Source: Saprolegnia diclina VS20 (lineage: Eukaryota; Oomycota; Saprolegniomycetes; Saprolegniales; Saprolegniaceae). From it: DNA of 22,550 nucleotides. The DNA is taken from NCBI RefSeq assembly GCF_000281045.1, contig NW_008246075.1, forward strand, positions 549,822 through 572,371, written 5' to 3'. The notes below the pieces were generated by a model. The model saw only the letters and a list, made by a program, of their open reading frames with translations. It did not search any database and was not told where the DNA came from. Below, in pieces: positions 1-10,056 of this stretch. Each line of letters starts with the position of its first letter. The stretch's first letter is position 1. Made by a program: the position numbers and the translations under genes.

Positions 1-587
1 TCGTCGTAGAAAATACTCTATTTAACAGCAAAACACGGTTTGCTTACACCCATAGACACAGCCTTTGGCACGACAGCGTTGACCCACCCGCTCTAGCAAT
101 ACGCATACAAGCAACGCTGCAACGCTACGAGAGCTGCACGACGATGGGTTGTTGGCTACGACGGGTCGATCGATCACTTCGGATGCCTCCATTCGACACC
201 AAAAGCTGAAGAACACACCTTAGCGGTGCGTCACTCATTCCGGTGTTCGACCGGTGCCACTGCACCGAGGTTCGACTGGTCGGAACTTTGGCGCAACGAA
301 CCTCTTGGCTTTACAGGAAAACAGCAACCGCTTCAACACGGCGCGACCAGAGACGCTTACGCATACATGCGCGTCGTGCTCGTACCGCATGCTACCGCCA
401 TGGATTAGGTGGAGGCTGTAAGTGTAGCGGTTGTGCCAACATGAGCTGCAGTTTGCTGTTCACGGCCCCTTTGCAGCACCGTCATCACAAGGCAGCGATA
501 CTTTGCACATCGTACACGTATCTTCTGACACGGATCCGTCATGCTACAACCCTTTCTCGCTACAAAGCACTTGGGAGTCGTGGTATC
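1..587. other. Left-edge intergenic region, 3' flank of the PI3-kinase gene
   Basis: I recognise no gene here. The short open frames on both strands lack family motifs, conserved-looking domains or a coherent set of splice sites. The stretch lies just past the stop codon of the leftward PI3-kinase gene (stop at 588-590), so its right part should hold the 3' UTR of that transcript. The first 60 bases are the most AT-rich part. Confidence 0.5.
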
Positions 588-3500
588 TCAGTGCGCGAGG
601 AGGTGCGTGGCGTGGTTGATGCGCGTCGTCACGGTCGCAAGCGCCTCTTGGATGAGGGCCTCGAGGCGAATTTGCGCGTCGCCGTCCGAGAGCTCGAGCA
701 AAAGGGCGTTTTGAAGCCACGCGATCGAGTCGCGGTCGAGCTCGGGAATGGCTGCACTCAGTGCGAGCTCGAGGAGCGAAATCAAGAAGGACGAGTGCGC
801 GCGGAGGACGAGGAACGCCGCGACGCACGTCTTCTGGAAGAGCGGAAACTGGTCGCCCATGACGGTCACCATCGCATGCGTCAAGACGAACGGTGCGCGC
901 TCCCGCGCATACCCCATGTACGTTTTGAAATGCCCGAGAAAGTGGCCAAAATCAATGTGTAAAAACTGCCCGGACGCCGTCAGCATCAAGTTGTCGTTGT
1001 GCCGGTCACCGACGCCGAGCACGTACGTCGCGACGCAGTACCCAGCGCACGAGAGCGCAAAGTTGCGGGCGACGTCATCGGAAGTTGCGTCGCGCTGGTC
1101 GTGGAGCCATTGGGCATACACGCGCTTCCCAAAGAGCGCGGTTTTGACCGCCGCGAGCTTGCGACCCGTCTTCTTGTGCTTGTGGCGGTCGCGGCAAATG
1201 GCCGCGAGCGTCGACGCGTGGTGCACGACTTGAATGAAACCAATGTTGTCGCCCGACGACACACACGCGTACGCGGAGAGTTGCAAGTGGAGGTCGTTGG
1301 CCTGCCAGAGATCGTCCATGACCCGCAAAAGCTGGAGCGTGAGCTGGTCTTGGCGCAAATCGTCGCCCGACTTGAAGATGGTCGATGTCAACCCGAGTTG
1401 CTTGGTCGGCGTCAAGTGGAGAAAGAGCGGTTTCTTGGCCGAGTCCATGGTGCGGCACTGGCCCGGGACAAACGCCGAGTAAAACACGTTCGGATGCAAC
1501 GGCAGCTACGAGTCGCGTCAGGTCGTGTACCAATTGTGGGGCAAACCTGAAAGCAGTCGGGCAAAATGGCCTCTTCGAGACCGGCGCGCAAGACACCGTC
1601 GCGCGTCGCGGACGACGCAGCTTTGACCGCGGTCGCGAGTCGCTCCAGAAGACGCATGACGTACATGGACTGGTACAGCTCGACGCGAAAGACGCCCGAG
1701 TGACAGAGGTACTGGGTGCGCAAGAGCGCAAATCGGTCTAGAGACTCTAAGTTATAGCCATCCGTGTGCACTACCTTGGATGATTGGCACGTGGAGCTCG
1801 GCTTGTAGCAGCCAAAAGAGCGCGTAGCCCACCTCAGACGGCGACTTGAGGGCGCGCACGAGGAGAAAGCGCATGAGCGCCGAGTCATGATGCGGCTCGC
1901 ACTTGAGCGCTTGTACGAGCTGCAGCAAGTACAGTCGGAGGCGGTAGTCGGGTAGTGAGTCCAGACACCGCACGGCGTACGCTCGTACAAACGGATCGGC
2001 AAACTTTGGACTGAGCAGTTGCAGCGCCTACACCTTTCAAATGAACTAGAGAGCAAAAGGCGAAATCAACCTGCAGCGCGGTGGGCGGCGTCCAGAGGTA
2101 CAAGTACTTGTACGCTTCTGTCACGTGCCCCCGGTTGGCCCAGTTGACCGAGAGCAAGAACGGCATGAGCGCCGACGACGTCGTCACGAGCACCGACCGG
2201 TAGCTCCAAAAGAAACGCCGGTCGTCCGTCGAGAGCGGCTGCATCGGGTTGGCCTCGAACGTTCCGAGCATTTGCTTTTGTTTTGCGTCCAGGGTCATGG
2301 GAACCACCGATGTTGGCCGCGCCCATGCCATCTCGGCACTGCGGTACGTGAGCAAGACCGACGACGGCGGCGTGTCGAGGTAAATGCACTCGCCTACAAC
2401 ACCAAACATCATTTTCCTATCACACCATCCGTACTAGTACGGACCAAGGCCATCGTCGTGGTCGGTCGACTGAAGGCACGCGCTAAACTCGATCGGCAAG
2501 GTCACGCGCGCGTGAAGGCTTAGTCGTAGCGTGCCCACGCGCAGGAAATGGTCGAACGAGAAGAGGTAGCATGCAGCTTGGCGAAGCACCTTCTTTTGCG
2601 GCCCTAGGATCGCGACGCAGAGGTGGGCGGCGCGCGGCAGCGACTGCACGTTGCACGGAAGCACTAGCGTCTCGAGACACTCGAACGTCTTGACACTTGC
2701 CAAGGACGTGGCTTTGATCCACGCCGACGTCACCGGTGGCGTCAGCGACGCTTCGCCATGAACGAGCTCGAGGCGCACCTGAATGCGGTTGGCTTTGGTT
2801 GCGAGCCGGATCGTACCTGGCTTGATGGCCAAGTCGTTGGCAACCTAAGCATACAAATTAGAAGACGAAAGCGTTGTCGAGCAAGAGAACCTGCGAAACG
2901 GACCCGAGGTGCCGTGTCTTGGTGCCGATCTGGAGCAAGTACGGTTGGGTAAACTGCGCGGCAAGTTCGAGAAGCTCGAGTTCGTGGATCGTATACGGCG
3001 GACGGGATTGAGTGTTGAGGACTTCCCAGACACCGACAACGTGGCTGGCATGGGCGACCGGCACGGCCATGATGGAGCCGGTGGACGCGTACATGACGGG
3101 GTCGTGGGCAATGGCGGCGAGGTCGTCGCAACGCCCGAGGAAAGCTTTGCCACTTGCATGCACGACGCCCGGCACGCCAAAGTTGACGGGCGTCTGGAGC
3201 TCCTGGAACACTTCGTCGCTGGCAAACTAGCGTGGTATGAGAGACGACCAATCGATATGATGCAAGTACCTTGGTTTGGAACTGCGTGTTGGCCACGTTT
3301 GCGAGGTAGAAACGCACGGTGCTTGCCTCAAACAGCTTGAGAAAGATCTGTGCCATGCACCGAATGCAGTGGTCGACGTCGAGCTCGGGGGAGACCGAGA
3401 GGAGGATCTCGCGGATGAAGGCTTGCGGCGACATGCGGCTGCTCGACGACGTAGACTCGTAGTGCAAGCAGCCCGCCATCTCGTGGGCCCATTTCCGGAA

Positions 3501-4323
3501 GCTCTCGCTCTAGCAATGCGCCATGAAGAGCATACGAGCACGCGGTCCTACCTCCATGTCACCGTAGCGAATGTTGTGCAGGTTCGCAGACAAGGTCGCC
3601 TTGGGTAGCTTGTCCTCATACTGGAAAAGGGCCTAATCCTGCATGATGCTTTGATGATGGAGGTGGAGGAAGGACCATGCGAGGGAGCACGTAGCAGTCG
3701 GCGGCGAGGACGGCCACGATGGACAAGGTCGGGCTGGACGCGAGCATCTCGTACGGGTCAAGCATGTCGCCGCTGACGTACTGCAGCCGGTCGGCAAGGA
3801 GGTCGTTGGCTGCGGGGCTGGACGCGACTCGAGCTTCGAGGACGCCGGTGCGCACGATAAAGATGACGTCAATAGCCGACGCGCTCGAGAAGACGACGGC
3901 CCGCGGCGCGTACGTCACGAGGCGCGCAGCTGCGTTCACTTCGTGGAGCTCGTCAGCGTCCAAGCGCGCGAGCTGCGGCAGGCAGCAGAGCAAGGACATG
4001 GACGACGAATGTTGGAGTCGCTCGATGCTCTCGGCGCCATGCGCCTGCTGCACCTTTCCCTTGGTCTTCTCCATAAAGACGATCTGGCGTACGGTGGCCC
4101 GCCAGCGCTGCTTGGAGGATGGGCTCAGCTGCGGCTTGGTTGCTACCGGCGCCACCTTGGGCGCATCGAGGAAGGCTTCAATGCTCTGGAGCTCGGCCTT
4201 GATCTCTGCCACGATCGCCTTCTCCGCGCGCAGGAGCGATACGATCGACGTGGTCGTCGCTGGTGGCTTGGGCAGGTCGTCGAGGGGGACGACCGGGACC
4301 CCGACCTCGTCGCCAGCGTCCAT
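588..4323 (-). CDS. Phosphoinositide 3-kinase with N-terminal cNMP-binding-like and GAF domains
   Basis: Nine exons: 4323-3676, 3632-3552, 3509-3270, 3226-2891, 2844-2445, 2393-2071, 2027-1775, 1737-1547 and 1505-588. They join in frame into 1129 residues. Order of parts: a cyclic-nucleotide-binding-like fold (about 110-220), a GAF domain (about 245-430), a C2 domain (about 440-565), a PI3K helical domain (about 600-820, with LLSPKFADPFVRAYAV and YLLQLVQALK) and the lipid kinase domain (825-1129). The kinase shows IFKSGDDLRQDQ with ATP-site Lys 869, the catalytic loop GDRHNDN (990-996) and DFGH (1009-1012). The activation loop then reads GYARERAPFVLT, which is class I-like rather than Vps34-like. 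It should phosphorylate phosphoinositides at the 3 position on cytosolic membrane faces. No Ras-binding domain is seen. The start is the first in-frame ATG, 147 nt from the divergent neighbour. The kinase call is firm; the cNMP call is weaker because the phosphate-binding Arg is not evident. Confidence 0.9.
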
Positions 4324-4470
4324 GCGTCGGTTTCCAAACGAGGCGTGTTTTTAGTCTAGGACATGCGCCCTTGTTGTAGGTCCCATCAGGACATGGTGAC
4401 GAAACCCACGCGCGATGTAACTGCCGCACTAAAAATAGTGTGCGAACAAAGATACGGAATAGTGTAAACG
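4324..4470. promoter_or_regulatory. Short divergent promoter between the PI3-kinase and a secreted Cys-rich protein
   Basis: Only 147 nt separate the two start codons, so both 5' UTRs and core promoters must fit here or overlap. I see no clear TATA box. The right half is AT-richer, with a run around 4430-4440. The call rests on gene geometry, not on a recognised motif. Confidence 0.45.
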
Positions 4471-4734
4471 ATGCGACGACACCACGTGCTGTTGCTGCTG
4501 GCGATGGCTGCTGCGACGTGCGTCGGTACGTGCCCCGTCCAGTGCGCCGACGACCAAGAATGCAAGTCGCTGCCCAACGGTCAATTGGCTTGCGCCGATG
4601 TGTGCAAGTGCGCTGCGTACGAGCTCTGCGTGCCCGTCGCCCTAGACTGCGGCGCCCCGTGCCACCCAATCATGCAGTGCGTTCACAACCAGGCGACCAC
4701 GCCAGTGCTGCCGCTCGACGATGCGACGCCGTGA
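4471..4734 (+). CDS. Small secreted cysteine-rich protein, family unknown
   Basis: A single-exon frame of 87 codons starts at the ATG at 4471 and stops at 4734. The first 16-20 residues (two Arg, His, His, then VLLLLAMAAAT) form a typical signal peptide, so the product is likely secreted. The mature part would be about 67 residues with ten cysteines at positions 21, 25, 31, 41, 45, 47, 53, 60, 64 and 70. That is enough for five disulphides, and the last 17 residues are cysteine-free. The spacing is loosely like ten-cysteine inhibitor folds, but I cannot assign a family. It is divergent to the PI3-kinase gene. Small secreted Cys-rich proteins are common in the secretomes of oomycetes that live on hosts, where some act as apoplastic effectors; that role is only inferred here. 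Confidence 0.72.
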   Translation: MRRHHVLLLLAMAAATCVGTCPVQCADDQECKSLPNGQLACADVCKCAAYELCVPVALDCGAPCHPIMQCVHNQATTPVLPLDDATP

Positions 4735-6085
4735 CGCCACCAAGCTACTTGCCTAGACGCCATCTTCATCTCATGCAAGCGTCTGCCCTTGCCTCTCTGT
4801 GTATCCAAGCTAGCGCCACGAACAGAGCAGTCTACCTGGCGGCGTCTCCAGAAGGCTCCCATCCATACCCCATATCCATAACGCGGGCGCGCCAGCATTG
4901 GATGCGGCGCCACTTGGGTGGCACTTGGTACATCTGAAAGCTGCTCGGACCTGCAAGTGATAGGCGCTTAATTTTTGGAGATGCCATGGTCGCCAGTATC
5001 TCGGCCTCGTCGCCTGCTTGCGAGCTGCATGGCTGTCAATGACTACTGTCAATGGTGGGTACAGGGTTGAGCAGAGCCGGCTCGATGCCCAAGCCTCCAC
5101 AGACACGCATCGTCCTCACGCGTGTCGGCTTGGCGCGGTCCAGTGGCTGCTCAAGCACGGCGATGTCGTGCGTCAACAAGCTTCCACTTCGAACGCTCGA
5201 AATTCGAAGCCTGTTCTAGTCACCTTCTCGAGCCGGTCAGGAGGCTAGGATAAGGTCGTCGTCTGATTCACCGGCCCGCGTCTTCTGCACAGCGTTGTGA
5301 ACGCCCTTGCTGCTGTTGTACTGATTAGGCGAACTGCGTGTATAAATATGGCAGCCGTCTCGCCACAGCCTCCACCAAGCTTGTCACCACCAAGGCCGCC
5401 ACGTCCATCGACTGGGTAAGCCATGGAGCCGAAGAGACAGGCCACGATGAAATAAATAATTGTGTGCCCATCCCACTGCGGCACGACGATCCGGCCCACA
5501 ACCCATCAACATGCCCAGAGTGCTGGCGACTTGCCAGAGCCCAATCTCGTCCGTGCACTTGCAGCTTCCTTCCTACGCCCGAAGAAAGCACCACAATCCG
5601 CTTCCTCGTACCTCCTATACGCTCTGCATCATGAGGACCGGCGTGCTTCTTGGTGGTGCACCTCGTCGCGTCGTCGGTCGCTGGGGCAAGGTGGTTGCCA
5701 GAATTCCCTTGGCCAGTACCAGAGCAACTTCAATCTCAATTGTAGATGGCGTTAAATTCACATACAAACATCAAGTCACATGGCATTTAATTATCCAATT
5801 CACTGGACGTTTCTACGGGACACTCTGGCGCGGATGTATATTATTATTCCAGTCATCTGTTGGATTGTACATGGGTTTTGGTTTAAAATATCGCGCTATT
5901 TTTATCTTTGCATACAAATTGTGCGTTATAGAATACATATACGCGTACGATCACATGCCATTTTAATGCACCGTGTGCAATCTATTCAGCGCCAATCCGA
6001 CAATTAAAAACCATGTATTTTGAGCTCGCCGGAACGCAGTTCAGTCCCAAGAAGGCCGCTTCTACACATCTCCATACACAGCGCG
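4735..6085. other. Long intergenic region upstream of the myosin gene, with an AT-rich island
   Basis: This stretch is 1351 nt without a gene I can identify. It contains a small perfect inverted repeat (CTTCGAA/TTCGAAG, 5187-5193 and 5203-5209), a TATAAATA string at 5341-5348, and an AT-rich island at about 5740-6010 that contrasts with the GC-rich genes. Several short frames on both strands in 5245-5640 have some coding flavour, including possible TAG-ended introns on the minus strand. None gave a product I recognise. Confidence 0.5.
5511..5966 (+). CDS. Possible uncharacterised open reading frame
   Basis: An uninterrupted frame runs from the ATG at 5511 for about 150 codons. The first 75 residues are rich in Arg, Ser and Thr and poor in acidic residues, as in mitochondrial presequences. 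The rest is hydrophobic and lies in the AT-rich island, where stops would be expected by chance. No family motif is visible. An overlapping frame (about 5780-6007) and minus-strand frames are also open, so this may be chance. I would treat it as a candidate only. Confidence 0.15.
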   Translation: MPRVLATCQSPISSVHLQLPSYARRKHHNPLPRTSYTLCIMRTGVLLGGAPRRVVGRWGKVVARIPLASTRATSISIVDGVKFTYKHQVTWHLIIQFTGRFYGTLWRGCILLFQSSVGLYMGFGLKYRAIFIFAYKLCVIEYIYAYDHMPF

Positions 6086-6150
6086 ATGGCCGAGAGCGGC
6101 GCCGCCAAGCCACGCGTCGGCGACCTCTACTGGAAGAAGGTCGGCTCTAA
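6013..6150 (+). promoter_or_regulatory. Upstream open reading frame overlapping the myosin start
   Basis: The ATG at 6013, in an A-rich context (AAAAACCATGT), opens a 45-codon frame that ends at TAA 6148-6150. It is out of frame with the myosin and runs over the myosin ATG at 6086. If the transcript begins upstream of 6013, this uORF would compete with the main start. No transcript start is known from the sequence. Confidence 0.3.
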
Positions 6151-9100
6151 CGGATGGACCCTCGGGAAGGTCTGCGCCGTCGCCGAAGAGACCAACATGG
6201 CCGAGTTCGGCCTCGTCGACGAAGACTCGGGCGACATGCTGCGCGAGCCCCACGAGATGCTCGACCTCGCCGAGCACCCGCTCTTCCCGGCGAATCCGCT
6301 CTTTAGGTACCTGCATCTGCAATCGCCGTAGCGCTCATGCATGGCGTAGCACGTGCGCCGACATGACGTCGCTGCACCACTTGCACGAAGCGGCGTTGGT
6401 CAAGAACCTCCAAGATCGCTCGGCGCTCTCCAACCAGCGCCCGTACACATTCATGGCCAACGTCCTCATCGCCATCAACCCGCTGCGATACCTCGAAGAA
6501 GTCGATAAAGACCTCTTCATTGGCAAGCCGCTCGACAAGTGCCCACCGCACCCATACCACGTCGCCGAGGTACGCCGACGACTGCATATGCGTATGCACG
6601 ATATAAACCAATGTCGTAGAGCGCGTACCGGCAGCTCTGCACATTGCGGCCCGTCATGCAGAACCAGAGCATCATCATCAGCGGCGAGTCGGGTTCGGGC
6701 AAGACCGAGACGTCCAAGATCATCCTCGATTTTCTGACGATGCGCGCGGTTGCGCCGCGCTCCGAGAGCTTTGACGACCACTCGGAGCCCGAGGTCACGA
6801 CGATGCCCCTCAAGCGCCCGAGCATCTCGAAAGGCCCCAGCGGCTCATCGCGCGTGCTCTCGTCCTTCTCGATCCGCGACGTCTCGAGCATGCTCAAGGA
6901 GCCCAACACGGTCACCTTGGGCGAGCGGCTCATGGAGACGATCCCGATCCTCGAGTCGTTCGGCAATGCGAAGACGCATCGCAACCACAACTCCTCGCGC
7001 TTTGGCAAGTACATGCGCCTCCAGTTCTCGTCGCGCCATTACGAGCTCACGGGCGCGTCCATCGACACGTACCTCCTCGAGAAGTCCCGGCTCGTGCACC
7101 CGCCCAACGGCGAGCGCAACTTTCACATCTTCTACGAGCTCTTGCGCTCCGGTCGGTCGGACCTCCAAACGCTGCTGCATGTCGCCAACGACGACCCGGA
7201 AAGCGCGATCCAGAGCTTCCACTACCTCAACCGGTCGGCGTGTACGAGCAGCGACCTCCTCGACGACGCAGCCAACTTTTCCAAGCTCACGGACGCGCTC
7301 CTCATGGTCGGCATTGACCATGTGCAGCAGACGGACCTCTTCAAGCTCGTGGGCGGTCTCCTCCATCTCGGCAACGTCGACTTTGACGAGGAAGAGACGT
7401 CGGAAGGCTTGTCGGCGGTGCTGGCCGAGACGTCGCTCACGAGCTTGGGCCATGCGTCCGAGCTCCTCGGCGTGCCGGTCGACGAGCTCTCGAGCGCGAT
7501 GCTCAACAAGCGCATCACGCGCAGCAAGGGCGGTCGGAAGAACTCGATCTACTACCTCAAGAAGGACGCGCGCCAAGCGTCCTACTCGCGCGATACGATC
7601 GCCAAGAGCATCTACGAACTCGTGTTTTCGTGGCTCATGCGCCAGTGCGCGTGCGCGCTCGAGTACAACGAAGCGCTCCGAGATGTGCTGCCGTACATTG
7701 GCGTCCTCGATATCTTTGGCTTTGAGGATTTCGAGCCCATGAACCGCAACTCGTTCGAGCAGCTCTTGATCAACTACGCCAACGAGACGCTCCAGAGCAT
7801 CTTCAACACGTGCATCTTCCAGGCCGAGCAAGAGCTCTACCTCTCCGAGCACATCCACGTGCCCAACAACGTGGAGCTCGCGTTCCCGTTTGCGCTGCCC
7901 GGACAGCCGCTACCGAGTCTGACGCCGACCAACGAGTACGACACGCCCGACGACGACAAGGTGTCTGACGTCGTTGTAGACCGATCGCGGAGCGGCTCAA
8001 CTCGACGAGCGAGCTCATCACGTACGTCGACAATCAAGAGTGCCTGACGCTGATCGCGTCCCGCCAAGGCGGTACGATCCATGCTTTGGTGGGGTACCAT
8101 CAAGAACTGGTTGTGTGATGCTAGGTGTGTTTGCGACCATTGACACGGTCTCGCGGCTGCCGGGCCCGTCGGACCGCAAGCTCAACGAGCGTCTTCACAC
8201 GCTCTTCAAGCGCAACGCCTGGTATGTATCGACACGTACGCATGGAATCGTTGATACATTGATACTTTCTAGCTTTCCGCTGCCGCACCCAAAGGAAGCG
8301 CACGAGATGTTTTGCATCGTGCACTACGCGGGCACGGTCAAGTACCACATCGAGTCGTTCATTGACAAGAACAACAACATCATCTCGGCGCAGTTTGAGG
8401 AGCTCATCCACATGTCGCGGTCACGCATTCTGAGCTCGCAGCCGACGACGACGCCCGTGAGCAGCCAGCTCAAGGGTGGATCGGTCTCGCAGATGTTCTC
8501 GGTGCAAATGAAGGGCCTCGCGTCCGAGCTCGAGGGCACGCGCTGCAACTTTATCCGGTGCATCAAGCCCAACGCCGCGATGGCGGTCGGCGTCTTTGAC
8601 CGCAACTCGGTCGTCGACCAGCTCCGCTGCTCGGGCACGGTTCAAGCCTGCTCGGTGCTGCGGGTCGGCCTCCCGACACGCATCTTGTACGCTGAAGTCG
8701 TCGACATTTACGCGCCACTCGTCGGCGACGAGGTCTACAGCCTCTTCAAGCTCAACGAGCGCCTCTTCACGCAAGCCATTTGCGCAGCCTTGCGCTTTCC
8801 TGCCGATGCGTACCGGCTCGGCGATACGCGGCTCTTTTTCCGGACGGGCAAGATCGATTTGCTCGACCAACTGCTCAACGTGACCAAAATCGACCCGCAC
8901 TTGCCGTCCGCGCTCGGCCGCTACGTGATCAAGCGCCGGTGGGTCTCGGCCGTCACCAAGGCCATCGTCTACAAGCGCTTTGAGCGCATCTACCACGAGT
9001 GCAAGTTTCGCCGGCGCGCGATCGTGCTCCAGTGCGCGTGGCGCCAGCACCGCGCGCGTCTCGAGCTCGCGTCGCTTCGTCGCCAGCAGGCGATTGCGCT

Positions 9101-10056
9101 CAAGCTCCAAAGCTGGATCCGCAAGCTGCAGATCATGAAGGCGTTTGCGGGCCGCCCGGACGAGAAGCTCTCGCTTCTCAACGGTCTTTTGAGCAAGCCA
9201 GCGCTGCCAAAGGGCCAAAAGTGGCTGCTCACGTGGCTCGGGCCGCTCCAGCGCGCCATGTACGTCCAAAAGCTCTGCCGCAAGGCGTGCGTGGCCTTTA
9301 TGGTCAAGCGCGGGTTCCTCTGGCTCTACGAAAACGTGCGGAAGAAGCGCGCGCAGCTCCTGTTGCAGACGCAGATGCGCGTCTTGCTCGCCAAACGGCG
9401 GCTCCAAGAGCTCGTGCGCAAGCGCCGCGCCCGCGACAACTGGAAGCGCGCGATTCTCGGTACCTTTCCACTTGCTTGACAGATTGATACTGATCACACG
9501 GCATGATCTCGTAGGGGCGCGGGTGTGTTCGCTGTTTTTGCGGCAGTTTAAGCGTGTACATTTGACGCGCCTCGAAGCCAGCCACGAGTCGCTCACGGCG
9601 CACAATGAGGCGCTGGAAGCCCGGGTGTCGGCGCTAACGTCCCAGCTCGAAGACTTCAAGAAGCAAAACGAAGCGCTGGCCGCGGCGGTCGTCGAGAACA
9701 AGCGGCTGCTCGACGCACGAGCTGCGCGCATCGCGGCCCTCGAAGCCCAAGTGCCCAAGCCAAAGGAGTCGCTGCTCTCGCGCGTCTTCCGTTTCTTTAC
9801 GTGCAACTCGGCACCGTACGACCTCGAGGACAACGACGACGACGCGGCCGAGCGTACGGTGAGTGAATGCAGCTCGGTCGACGACCATGCAAACAAGGTG
9901 ACGCCGCCATCGTCGACCACGTCGACGGCATCGTCATCGACCCCGTCGCCCGCCACAACGATGGCCACCAAGCAGGCGCGGAAGCTCTCCAACTTTGTCA
10001 AGCCCGCCAAGCGCCAGCACGAAGGCGTCTGGAAGATCAGCCGCTTTGTCTTCTAG
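6086..10056 (+). CDS. Myosin heavy chain, divergent class, with IQ motifs and short coiled coil
   Basis: Seven exons: 6086-6306, 6350-6569, 6620-7935, 7980-8071, 8125-8221, 8273-9459 and 9515-10056. They give 1224 residues. An SH3-like N-terminal segment (about 10-65) precedes the motor. The motor shows the P-loop GESGSGKT (169-176), switch I NHNSSRFGKY (269-278), switch II DIFGFED (511-517), the actin-site region CIKPN (745-749) and the converter RLGDTRLFF (from 830). Basic IQ-like repeats follow from about 895, then a heptad-rich stretch (about 1060-1122) and a Ser/Thr-rich tail ending in FVF. It should be an actin-based ATP-driven motor. The tail is short and has no MyTH4, FERM or DIL domain that I can see, so I do not assign a class. 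Loop 1 carries a Ser-rich insert of about 57 residues. Start at 6086: it follows an upstream out-of-frame ATG and lies in the frame of the SH3-like domain. Confidence 0.93.

Noticed and set aside
6020-6085. N-terminal extension of the myosin frame upstream of ATG 6086
   Set aside because: This stretch is open but begins only at a TTG codon; the first ATG in frame is 6086 and directly precedes the SH3-like domain.
6845-7858. 337-codon minus-strand frame opposite the myosin motor
   Set aside because: Same cause: an antisense shadow of the P-loop-to-switch-II exon.
7961-7979. A 19-nt gap in the myosin frame that could be read as a frameshift
   Set aside because: A 44-nt intron with a GTACGA donor at 7936 and a GTAG acceptor at 7979 restores the frame and matches the size of the other introns, so no break is needed.
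8072-8124. Apparent stop at the end of the frame ...HQELVV in the myosin
   Set aside because: It lies inside a 53-nt intron that starts with GTACGA after the first base of a Gly codon; the spliced product reads RQGGVFATIDT, as expected for a myosin motor.
8421-10010. Very long minus-strand open frame opposite the myosin exons
   Set aside because: It mirrors the myosin coding exons. Strong G/C third positions remove stop codons from the antisense frame. The plus strand has all myosin motifs; the minus frame is low-complexity and Arg/Glu/Leu-rich with no family motif.
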